Source: Marinobacter sp. Arc7-DN-1 (GTDB lineage: Bacteria > Pseudomonadota > Gammaproteobacteria > Pseudomonadales > Oleiphilaceae). From it: DNA of 64,000 nt. A model generated the notes under the pieces. It was not told the origin of the DNA. It saw only the letters and a list, made by a program, of their open reading frames with translations, and did not search any database. The position numbers were made by a program, and so were the translations under genes. This document shows, one piece after another, positions 56,548 through 64,000 of the stretch; within the stretch, counting starts at the first letter, position 1, and each line of letters opens with the position of its first letter. The stretch is from the NCBI RefSeq assembly GCF_003441595.1, contig NZ_CP031848.1, positions 3,534,001-3,598,000 of the forward strand, given 5' to 3'.

Positions 56548-59124
56548 ATGAGCGACATTGAATTTTCTGTGCTGGAAGCGCAGCAAAACATCCATGAGTT
56601 GATCGCCCAGCAACATCCGCTGGAGCAGACGCTGGACGCCATAGCTGACTGGGTCGGCAGCATGATGCCTGGCGCACTGGTTTCCATCATGCAGTTTCAT
56701 CCCGCCTCCAACAGCCTCAGCCTGATGCCCAGTGACCGATTCTCGGATCGTTTTTACCAGGCCATGCAGGATATTCAGGTGGCTGAGAATATGGGTACTT
56801 GCGGTACTGCGGCCTTTACCCACCAACCGATAATCACAGACAACATTCAGAAGGATCGCCGCTGGACGGGCTTCCATGAGATTGCCGAGGCAGAGGGTGT
56901 TCGTGCCTGCTGGTCCATGCCGATTCTCACCTCGAAGAACGAGCTCCTGGGCACCTTTGCCACCTACTACCGCGCTCCAGCCACCCCAACTGCAGGTGCT
57001 CAGCGCAACCTGGCTCGGGGCGCTGTCCTGGTCGCCCTGGCCATTCTTCGACACCGGGATGCTGAGATCCATCGGACCCTCTCCGAATGGCACCGGACCC
57101 TGTTCGACAACCATCCAGACGGTGTATACACATTCGACCTCGATGGTCACTTCCAGAGCTGTAACGACGCACTGGAAGGAATTTCCGGCTATTCGGCGGA
57201 TAGCGTGCATGGCCTTCACTTCAATCTTTTTATTGAACCTGATTACCGCGCAGAGGCCCAGGCGGCATTCAACAGAGCCCGAAACGGTGAAACCATCACC
57301 TACGAAACTATGGGCACTCACGCCTCCGGCCACCCCTACTTCCTGGAGGTTACCAACTTCCCGGTCACCATCCAGGGCGAGATCGTCGGCGTCTATGGTC
57401 TTTGCCGGGACATTTCCGATCGCAAACACCAGGATGCGGACCTGCATCTGCTCAAGCGCGGCATTGAAGCAAGCCCGAACGGTATGCTGATGGTGGACGC
57501 GCGAAGCCCAGACATGCCGGTGGTCTATGCTAACCCCGCGTTCACTGAAATGACCGGTTATGACCACCACGAAGTCATTGGGCGTAACTGCCGTTTTCTT
57601 CAGGGAGAAAACACCGCTCCGGAAGCGCTCGAAACCATACGGCGGGGGCTGCATGACCAAGCCGAGGTCAATGTCGAACTGATCAATTACCGAAAGGACG
57701 GTACGCCTTTCTGGAATCACCTTCGGATCAGCCCAGTGTTCGACCATGATGGCCTATGCACTCATTTTATTGGCACTCAGCAGGATATTACCTACCAACG
57801 GGAGCAGGAAGCCCAGATTACCTACCAAGCCACCCATGACCTACTCACTGGCTTGCCCAATGAAGCCTCGTTTCAAGAGACGCTGCGTGAGTCACTGATT
57901 ATGGATGGTGGGGGTGGAGCGTTAGCTGCCCTGTATCTGGACCTGGACGGATTCAAGCCCATCAATGACGAACTGGGGCACCATGTCGGCAACCAGGTGC
58001 TCATAACCATTGCCCGGAGACTGGTAGACCTAACGGCACCTGAGGCGACCGTTGCCCGGTTGGTTGGGGATGAGTTTGGTGTGCTGCTACCTGGGTACAC
58101 AAACCGCAAGGAGGTCGTTCAACTGGCCGAGCGCATACTGGTACACCTTGCACAGCCAATTGACCTGGACGGCCAGATGATTCAAATCAGTGCCAGTATC
58201 GGGATCGCCTGTAACTGCACGCCTCTGGACGCCCCCCATGGATTGCTCCAGTTTGCAGACATTGCCCGGGAGCGGGCCAAACGGCAGGGCAAAAACACCT
58301 GGCAATGGCACAGTGGCCAGAAAGCCGAGCGCAGCCGGCACAGCGTGAACCTGAGGCATGATCTTCACGCCGCGCTGAGGGAAAACCAGTTTGAGCTCCA
58401 TTACCAGCCCCTTGTGGACGCTGTCACGGGACGCATGCGCAGTGTTGAAGCTTTGGTACGGTGGCATCACCCTGCCCGGGGCATGATCTCTCCCGGTGAA
58501 TTCATTCCCTTGGCCGAGCAGACTGGCCAGATCGTGCCCCTCGGCCTCTGGGTCCTCAAACAGGCCTGCGTAGAAATAGCCGACTTCAATGCCCAGCGGG
58601 AAAGGGGACTGCGCGTTGCCGTCAACATTTCATCGCTCCAGTTTATCCGTGACGGCTTCCTGGATGACGTCCGCCGAGTACTTACAGAAACTGGCCTTCC
58701 GCCACAGCTGCTGGAACTGGAAGTGACCGAAAGTGTTTTGCTGGACGGGGCGAAGCCCGTGATCGAGTTGATGGAAACCCTGAAAACTCTGGGCGTACGT
58801 GTGGCACTGGATGATTTCGGGACCGGCTTTTCCAGCCTAAGCTATCTTCGGGATCTGCCCACTCACAAGGTAAAACTCGATCGAAGCTTTGTGGAGAAAA
58901 CCACGACAGATCACCGGATAGCCGCCATCGTTCAGGGCGTGATTACCATGGCCCACCACATGGATATGATCGTGGTTGCGGAAGGGATAGAAACCCGAGA
59001 GCAGCAGGACGACCTGGCCCGCCGGCACTGCGATATCCTGCAAGGCTACTTGTTTGCCCGGCCAATGCCCCTGGCGGAATTGAAAAAGCTACCTGATGTC
59101 TTGCCGGTGGATCCTGCGACATGA
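56548..59124 (+). CDS. GAF-PAS-LOV-GGDEF-EAL cyclic-di-GMP protein (blue-light sensor)
   Basis: An 858-residue protein. A GAF domain spans about residues 20-165 and a PAS domain 175-295. A second PAS (300-415) is a LOV domain with GRNCRFLQ (346-353), whose Cys forms the flavin adduct under blue light, and NYRKDGTPFWN. GGDEF follows, but its site reads VGDEF (505-509), so diguanylate cyclase activity is doubtful. The EAL domain has EALVRWHHP (from about 634), DDFGTGFSSLSYL and KLDRSFV, an intact phosphodiesterase site. A light-controlled c-di-GMP phosphodiesterase is most likely. Confidence 0.92.
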   Translation: MSDIEFSVLEAQQNIHELIAQQHPLEQTLDAIADWVGSMMPGALVSIMQFHPASNSLSLMPSDRFSDRFYQAMQDIQVAENMGTCGTAAFTHQPIITDNIQKDRRWTGFHEIAEAEGVRACWSMPILTSKNELLGTFATYYRAPATPTAGAQRNLARGAVLVALAILRHRDAEIHRTLSEWHRTLFDNHPDGVYTFDLDGHFQSCNDALEGISGYSADSVHGLHFNLFIEPDYRAEAQAAFNRARNGETITYETMGTHASGHPYFLEVTNFPVTIQGEIVGVYGLCRDISDRKHQDADLHLLKRGIEASPNGMLMVDARSPDMPVVYANPAFTEMTGYDHHEVIGRNCRFLQGENTAPEALETIRRGLHDQAEVNVELINYRKDGTPFWNHLRISPVFDHDGLCTHFIGTQQDITYQREQEAQITYQATHDLLTGLPNEASFQETLRESLIMDGGGGALAALYLDLDGFKPINDELGHHVGNQVLITIARRLVDLTAPEATVARLVGDEFGVLLPGYTNRKEVVQLAERILVHLAQPIDLDGQMIQISASIGIACNCTPLDAPHGLLQFADIARERAKRQGKNTWQWHSGQKAERSRHSVNLRHDLHAALRENQFELHYQPLVDAVTGRMRSVEALVRWHHPARGMISPGEFIPLAEQTGQIVPLGLWVLKQACVEIADFNAQRERGLRVAVNISSLQFIRDGFLDDVRRVLTETGLPPQLLELEVTESVLLDGAKPVIELMETLKTLGVRVALDDFGTGFSSLSYLRDLPTHKVKLDRSFVEKTTTDHRIAAIVQGVITMAHHMDMIVVAEGIETREQQDDLARRHCDILQGYLFARPMPLAELKKLPDVLPVDPAT

Positions 59125-59326
59125 CGATACTGCCTATATGCCCGGCTCTAGCCAGACTGCGGCTGAAGCTTTATCCAGAACCCCCGGCCGACTTTGCTGC
59201 AGTCGTATAGGACAGGAAGGGAGTCGTGGGCGGGCGGAAAGAAGCGGCTACCCGCTACAACCGGGCTCTGCCAACTCTTGCTGCGCATAATCTGAGGTTA
59301 TGTTCATTTGGAGGGGAGACCATTCG

Positions 59327-59344
59327 CAGTAGTATATACTACTG
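59327..59344. promoter_or_regulatory. 18-base perfect palindrome between converging genes
   Basis: CAGTAGTATATACTACTG lies between the LOV gene and the SRAP gene, 28 bases from the latter's stop. It has no T-run, so it is not a usual terminator, and it does not fit a LexA box (CTG-N10-CAG). Its role is unknown. Confidence 0.5.
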
Positions 59345-59371
59345 ATCTCTTTGCTCTAAGTGGTCCCGACC

Positions 59372-60037
59372 TCAGTCCGCCTCCAGGATTTCCGCTTCTC
59401 CCGTTCGTCTCAAATCATTCGCGTTACTCACAGGCTCGCACACCAACCGCGCCGGGATATGGGGCTTCATCAGTTTCTGAAACGCATCGACTTGGTGGAA
59501 CTCTGAATCCAACCAAAGATCAAAATCGTCCGACCGAAGCATCAGCGGAATGCTCTTTGGGTGAATGTGACTAAACCTGGGGTGCGGTGGAAGTGTAATG
59601 ACCGTAAAAGAATTCACGGTTTCGTCTCCAAATTTCCAGGATTGCCACAACCCGGCTAAGGCCGCCGCCTCGTTTTCCGGGTGGATGTTGTAGACCTGCT
59701 TGCCCTTCCATTCATGGAACGCACTCACCGGGAGAATACAGCGTTTGGATGGATACGCTTTTTTCCAGAGCGGGCTGCTGGTCAGCCTGTCACTTCGGGC
59801 GTTGAAGGTCTGAAATTTTGGATTCGGTCGATAGCCGTTCCCCGTGGGCCGAGGCTCAATCAATAAAGACCAGATGCCCCTTAAAAGACGGCGATTGCCG
59901 GCGGCTTCAATGACGAACTCACCGACGCCCCCGGGCGGCACGTTCAACTGCGGGGTCGGCACTGTTCCTGGCAGCTTCAGTTGGCCCATCAGAACCCGGA
60001 TCTCTGGAGAATCGGTGACGTTGTATCGACCACACAT
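59372..60037 (-). CDS. SRAP/HMCES-type abasic-site protein (YedK family)
   Basis: A 221-residue protein. It starts MCGRYNV, so Cys2 is exposed after Met removal, as needed for the thiazolidine link to abasic sites in single-stranded DNA. The NARSD and ILPVSAFHEWKG motifs and the late MPVIL-like block (HPKSIPLMLRSDD) match SRAP. It shields abasic sites from error-prone breakage. I chose the ATG at 60037 with GGGAGAGG upstream; an earlier start would bury Cys2. It lies next to umuC, which fits an SOS setting. Confidence 0.9.
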   Translation of the reverse strand: MCGRYNVTDSPEIRVLMGQLKLPGTVPTPQLNVPPGGVGEFVIEAAGNRRLLRGIWSLLIEPRPTGNGYRPNPKFQTFNARSDRLTSSPLWKKAYPSKRCILPVSAFHEWKGKQVYNIHPENEAAALAGLWQSWKFGDETVNSFTVITLPPHPRFSHIHPKSIPLMLRSDDFDLWLDSEFHQVDAFQKLMKPHIPARLVCEPVSNANDLRRTGEAEILEAD

Positions 60038-60145
60038 GTACGCCTCTCCCTGAATGTTTATTGACTGATCTACCACAACAATAAATGATTTCAGGACCGA
60101 CCGCTCAGTTACTAGCTGATGCTCGACGTTTAAAGGTTGCCGATG

Positions 60146-61270
60146 TCACCTGACTCCAGGGAGCGCGTTCCAGTCTGTTGTGTACGCTGGCGATAAATAC
60201 CCTCTTCGCATGGTATGCGCGGCTGGGCCAGCCGCTCTTGCCATAAAAACAGTGGCCCGGGATCTTCGGTTGATTTCATCCATGACCGTCATCAGCCTCT
60301 CGGACTTGCCACTATCAACATTATCGGTAGTGGCTGACTCAAACAGATCCTCTTGCAGCCCCGTGGCATCCACCAGCTCACTCAGCAATACTCCAGCCTT
60401 TGCGTAGTTGTACCCGGACCGATATATGGATCGAAGCTGGGTTAGTGTTCTCTGAACAATCACGCGGGAATCCTGTGTTGGATTCACCAACCTGACGGAT
60501 ATGCTTCTGGAATACTGAGGTTCGCCGGGGCGGAACGGGTTGGTCCGGATGAACACCATCAGCTCACCCGCATACTGCTGGCCTTTCCGGAGTTTTTCAG
60601 CGGCTCGGGTGGCGTACTGCGCCACGGCGGCTTCGAGGTCCGGCAGTGTCCGAATTGGCTGGCCGAAGGATCGAGAGAACATGATCTGCTTCTTCGGCGC
60701 GGGTGCATCCTCCCAGACAAGGCAGGAAATGCCGTTCAGTTCACGGGCGGTTCGTTCCAGCACCACGGAGAAGCGTTTGCGCAGCGTCACCAGGTCGGTA
60801 TCAGCCAACTGCAGAGCCGTTGTAAAGCCCATAGCCTGCAGTTTGGCCGAAAGCTTGCGCCCTACACCCCATACCTCCTCAATGGGCACATGGGCCATCA
60901 GACGCCGTTGTCGAGCCGGGTCCGTCAGATCAACAACGCCACCCGTCGCTGGATATTTCTTGGCAGCGTAATTGGCGATCTTGGCCAGCGTCCGGGTCGG
61001 CGCAATGCCAACACAAACAGGAAGCCCGACGTTCCGATATACGGCATCCTTCACCTGCCGGCCAAACGCCTCAAAAGATACCACTCGCTCAATTCCGGTG
61101 AGATCTAGAAACGCTTCATCGATGGAGTAGATATCAACTCGTGGCGCCATGGCTTCCAGGTTGGTCATAACCCGTCGGCTCATATCACCGTAGAACGCGT
61201 AATTGGAAGAGAAAACCTGGATGCGGTGGTGGCGGATTTCCCTTTTGATCAGATGGGCGGGCACGCCCAT
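60146..61270 (-). pseudogene. umuC: 5'-truncated umuC (DNA polymerase V catalytic subunit)
   Basis: 374 residues match UmuC from KMGVP (E. coli residue about 50) to the end: IYSIDEAFLDLTG, GVGIAPTRTLAKIANYAAKK, VWGVGRKLSAKL, then the little-finger domain. The first 50 residues, with the metal-binding Asp of DVNAFYASCE, are absent. The upstream frame (CNYSTNK) is unrelated. The break is at about 61,272. The second catalytic Asp/Glu pair (SIDEAF) is intact, but polymerase activity should be lost. No umuD is in the window. An insertion or deletion end at this point is likely. Confidence 0.85.
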
Positions 61271-61534
61271 TTTATTAGTACTGTAGTTACATGTAACAAA
61301 CTTATAAGTGATTGAAAAGATTCAAAAGAGTCGAGGTTACACTTTTCCCGGTTTTCACTCTGATAATGTGACAATATTGTGGCCGGTTCTGGCCGTAGAT
61401 TACCTGCATAATTCGGCAGTTAAGGTCGCAAAGCGAACATTCGAGCAGATCGATTAAGAACCGGACCAGGAACTGCTTGAGGCGAAGTACAGTCACTACC
61501 AGCCGAATGTATTTCTGCTCGATTACTAATAATA
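61271..61534. other. Junction region between truncated umuC and the KAP NTPase
   Basis: AT-rich, no gene supported. It holds the 12-base palindrome GTTACATGTAAC 20 bases upstream of the umuC break, and copy 3 of the dispersed repeat at 61423-61442. It may contain the end of an inserted element. Confidence 0.4.
61423..61442 (+). repeat. Dispersed 20-base repeat, copy 3
   Basis: AGGTCGCAAAGCGAACATTC, one mismatch from copy 1 at 44726-44745. It is in the gap between truncated umuC and the KAP NTPase gene. Confidence 0.55.
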
Positions 61535-63682
61535 TTAGAATTTTTCACCCTTAGAGGCGTCGTTAAGGTAATACTTATCACCTGTCGAAATACTTCTGTA
61601 AACAGCTTGCAGATATGTCGAAAGATTATCTGTCGAGCTTTTCAGTTCATTGTCAGCTAGCTTTTTAAGAAGTTGATAATCCAATAGCTCAGACAGTGAT
61701 TCTTCAGATATTTCCGCATACGGACCGTTCGTTGAATCACTGCCACACCGGCCTATAAGCTTCGCGACCTTTTCTAGGCCTGATTCTTCACTTAGCCACC
61801 GGCTGAAAACTTGCTTGGCTTTCTCTTTAGACGCGCGATAAAAAACAAAATAAATATGTGAAGCATGAACAGAGTCTACAAGATTTCCTTCCAATAATTC
61901 ACTCATTACCAAGCCAGACCAGAGCTCGATATATTCTTCGCTCTTCTCTTTTGGCAACCACTGCTCTTGCTTAAATCGCGGGTCGTCTGTTTCTATCCTT
62001 CCTATCTGCAACAACAAGCGACGCGTTATATCTGCTGTAATCGGAAGTGCTTTTTGCTCTTCAAGAAGCCCGAAAAGAAAACTTTCTTTTTTATCTGAAT
62101 TCTCAATAATTGAAAACGTCAACCACATAATGCTTCGATAAAGATCAAACTTAAAAAAACCATGAAACTCGTCTTCGTGTCTTTTAATATAATCCGAATC
62201 AAAAAAGACATAGTACATCGCCTTCAAAGAATGAAACGCGTCCTCTTGGCTTGCCTTTTCTATATTCTGTTGCAGAAGCTCGAATAACCTCTCCACAAAT
62301 TCTTCATCAATTGCTTTCTTCAAATACTCTTCACGATCAATAGTTCCGCTTAGAAACGAAACTATCTCCGTATCTGACACTGAACCAGGTGGAACCTGAT
62401 AATGAAGGGCCGTATACAAACGTTTCTCCGACGCTACCCGTCCACATTTATCGTAATCGGAGCCGTACATTGAATAAGCGGTATCATCGAGAAGAGGAAA
62501 CAATTCTTTTAATATCCCTCCTATATAGATAGAATCTTTTTCAGAACACTTCGCGAGAACGGCTTCTCTTTTTCCTTTATTTATTTCTATAACCTCTTCC
62601 CGCTTTTCAAAAGAAATATCGTCATCAAATTTTCGGCCGACATACAATTCGGGGGAGTCTTTAATTGATTGATATATTTCGTGGCTCTTTATGGCCAAAA
62701 TAGATAGGCAGTACAAGTCTGTGAAGCAAACCTTACCCTCGGTCTGAGCAAGCACAAATCGTAAATGATTGAAAATCCTTTTTAGCTCACGAGGGCTTCT
62801 TATAAGATGTTTTGCATAACGATGATATAAATAACTCAATCTTTCCTGGTCGCGCTCAAAGCTATCTGTTAAAGATTTTTCCGATAAATTTTGGAGCTCG
62901 ATATTGGCTAGATTCTGAAGATCACGATGGGCTATAATAGGCAAAGGAATTCTTAGCTGAACTACTTTATCTATATATTGACTTGATTTGTCAATACCCT
63001 GCTTTTCAAGCGATCTTGCGAGATAAGTCGGGTCAAATGACAATAAAAAGGATGTACCCGGAAAATCGGCTACGGCCTTTACCAGCCTAATCACTTGGAA
63101 TGCTTCATCTGGAGTCAATCGGTCAATGTCGTCAATAACAACGACTATTGATACTCCCAGATTTTCTAGAATAGAGTTTATCTTTTTCTTTCTCCCAAGC
63201 AGATCAAGTTCTCTTAATTTACTAATCTTTTTAGTGGCGCCACCAACCGCACCGAAAACCCCTTGAACTGTTGAAGCCCATGGTTCCACTCCAGGAATGA
63301 ATTTCATGGCGTTAAATAGCTTTGAGTACGCCAATAACTCCCTAGAGGCCTTTAATCCTTCTTTTGGCCTATCTGGTATATTGAGTTGCGCGGAAAACTG
63401 AACCAAAAAATCTTGTACTAAGGCCTCTGCTTTCCCCGCCAACCATGGATTATACTCCACTATTACAGGACTATTTTCCTGTTGTGATAAAGTTCTTTTA
63501 ACGAGATTAATTACAGAGGTTTTTCCATAGCCCCAATCGCCTTCAAGAGATACTGTCATACAGTCATCAGTGGGTGCTACGAGAAGTATTTTTGCCAAAC
63601 GCTCAGAAAATTCCTTTCTACTCAAAAGGTCAGGATTTTCCTCTTCGCCGCTAATCGGCTGATCATTATGGTAACTTCCCAT
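61535..63682 (-). CDS. KAP-family P-loop NTPase
   Basis: A 715-residue protein. Walker A (GDWGYGKTS) is at about 48-56 and Walker B (VVVIDDIDRL) at about 179-189, the pattern of KAP NTPases. A hydrophobic/Gly segment near 130-150 (GVFGAVGGATKK) could insert in the membrane as in many KAP proteins. The C-terminal 400 residues are helical with no domain I know. The gene is AT-rich compared with its neighbours, a sign of transfer. KAP proteins include phage-exclusion factors such as PifA, so defence is possible. AAAGGG lies 13 bases before the ATG. Confidence 0.85.
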   Translation of the reverse strand: MGSYHNDQPISGEEENPDLLSRKEFSERLAKILLVAPTDDCMTVSLEGDWGYGKTSVINLVKRTLSQQENSPVIVEYNPWLAGKAEALVQDFLVQFSAQLNIPDRPKEGLKASRELLAYSKLFNAMKFIPGVEPWASTVQGVFGAVGGATKKISKLRELDLLGRKKKINSILENLGVSIVVVIDDIDRLTPDEAFQVIRLVKAVADFPGTSFLLSFDPTYLARSLEKQGIDKSSQYIDKVVQLRIPLPIIAHRDLQNLANIELQNLSEKSLTDSFERDQERLSYLYHRYAKHLIRSPRELKRIFNHLRFVLAQTEGKVCFTDLYCLSILAIKSHEIYQSIKDSPELYVGRKFDDDISFEKREEVIEINKGKREAVLAKCSEKDSIYIGGILKELFPLLDDTAYSMYGSDYDKCGRVASEKRLYTALHYQVPPGSVSDTEIVSFLSGTIDREEYLKKAIDEEFVERLFELLQQNIEKASQEDAFHSLKAMYYVFFDSDYIKRHEDEFHGFFKFDLYRSIMWLTFSIIENSDKKESFLFGLLEEQKALPITADITRRLLLQIGRIETDDPRFKQEQWLPKEKSEEYIELWSGLVMSELLEGNLVDSVHASHIYFVFYRASKEKAKQVFSRWLSEESGLEKVAKLIGRCGSDSTNGPYAEISEESLSELLDYQLLKKLADNELKSSTDNLSTYLQAVYRSISTGDKYYLNDASKGEKF

Positions 63683-64000
63683 GAACTTATTTTCCCTTTC
63701 TATTCTTTACTTCTAGGACGAAAAGTGGCTTTGACTTGAACGAGCCTTGCGCCATGGATAAGCCGCCTCTTTGGGGCGCCGCCACCAAACTGTGGACTTC
63801 CAGAATAAATTAGACACGCCCCGTCAGAACCCTATCGGTGCCCTACCAACCAAGGCCACTGTGCAACCATACCATGGCCCTGAATCCAACAATGGGACGT
63901 TGGGTCTTCTTTCCTATAATTATCTTCGCCATCGCCATTTCCTTCAGAGGAGTGATCGATTCGAGCCTATTTAATTGGCGCATGTCCATTATTGGCCACG
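63683..64000. other. Right edge: gap and possible start of a membrane protein
   Basis: No complete gene is seen. An ATG at 63892 opens a frame that runs off the end: MGRWVFFPIIIFAIAISF and onward, with one hydrophobic segment. It has no clear ribosome site, so a partial small membrane protein is possible but unproved. The KAP promoter must lie at 63683-63760. Confidence 0.3.

Noticed and set aside
59327..59344. LexA box
   Set aside because: The palindrome reads CAG-N12-CTG, the wrong way round for the gammaproteobacterial CTG-N10-CAG site.
63771..63974. A 67-codon plus-strand frame at the right edge
   Set aside because: No ribosome site and random-looking translation; the frame opening at 63892 is more protein-like but also unproved.

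Overview
The window looks like chromosome of a marine gammaproteobacterium, most probably Marinobacter or a close relative. This is inferred from gene order, protein style and GC-rich codon use; no 16S or other marker is present. Bases 1 to about 29,880 are ordinary GC-rich core genome. They hold the dcw cell-wall and division cluster (3' end of ftsI, murE, murF, mraY, murD, ftsW, murG, murC, ddlB, ftsQ, ftsA, ftsZ), then lpxC, a dciA-type gene, an M23 peptidase, secA, argJ, a Nudix/ThiE-like fusion, moaC, ribA, the minus-strand genes dxs, ispA, xseB and an NRDE-family gene, and finally a TSUP permease, lgt and thyA.

At about 29,883 thyA breaks off in mid-gene and lower-GC accessory DNA begins. 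The first accessory genes form one tightly overlapping operon: a complete tyrosine recombinase, two large recombinase-like proteins with Cys-rich C-termini, a small HTH/coiled-coil protein, and a complete, divergent thymidylate synthase. The element therefore appears to destroy the host thyA on entry and to bring a replacement in its own integration operon. Next come a DUF2971 protein, a VPA1267-like coiled-coil protein, a RecD2-like helicase and a metallophosphoesterase. Recombinases plus a VPA1267-like protein recall the Gamma-Mobile-Trio islands described in Vibrio, but the match is from memory and not exact.

From 41,700 to 50,600 the island is a patchwork. It contains a 12-bp motif repeated on a 33-bp period, two tandem MbcA/ParS/Xre-like antitoxin genes without a visible toxin, and a solitary integron-type gene cassette with an attC-like palindrome. 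The most interesting locus is at 46,118-50,040. A ubiquitin-like protein, an E1-like ThiF enzyme and a DUF6527 protein form one operon, with no E2 or deubiquitinase seen. It is divergent from a second operon with a sigma-region-2-like protein, an unknown protein and an ImmA/IrrE metallopeptidase. A palindromic operator candidate lies between the two. My inference is a stress- or phage-triggered protein-conjugation system.

From 50,880 to 64,000 there is an intact IS5-family element with its target duplication, a KfrA_N protein, a serine resolvase, several small unknown genes, a LOV-GGDEF-EAL photoreceptor, a SRAP/HMCES protease, a 5'-truncated umuC and a KAP-family P-loop NTPase. The missing 3' part of thyA was not found, so the right end of the insertion is probably beyond base 64,000, or later rearrangement has obscured it. 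No rRNA, tRNA or CRISPR array was recognised.
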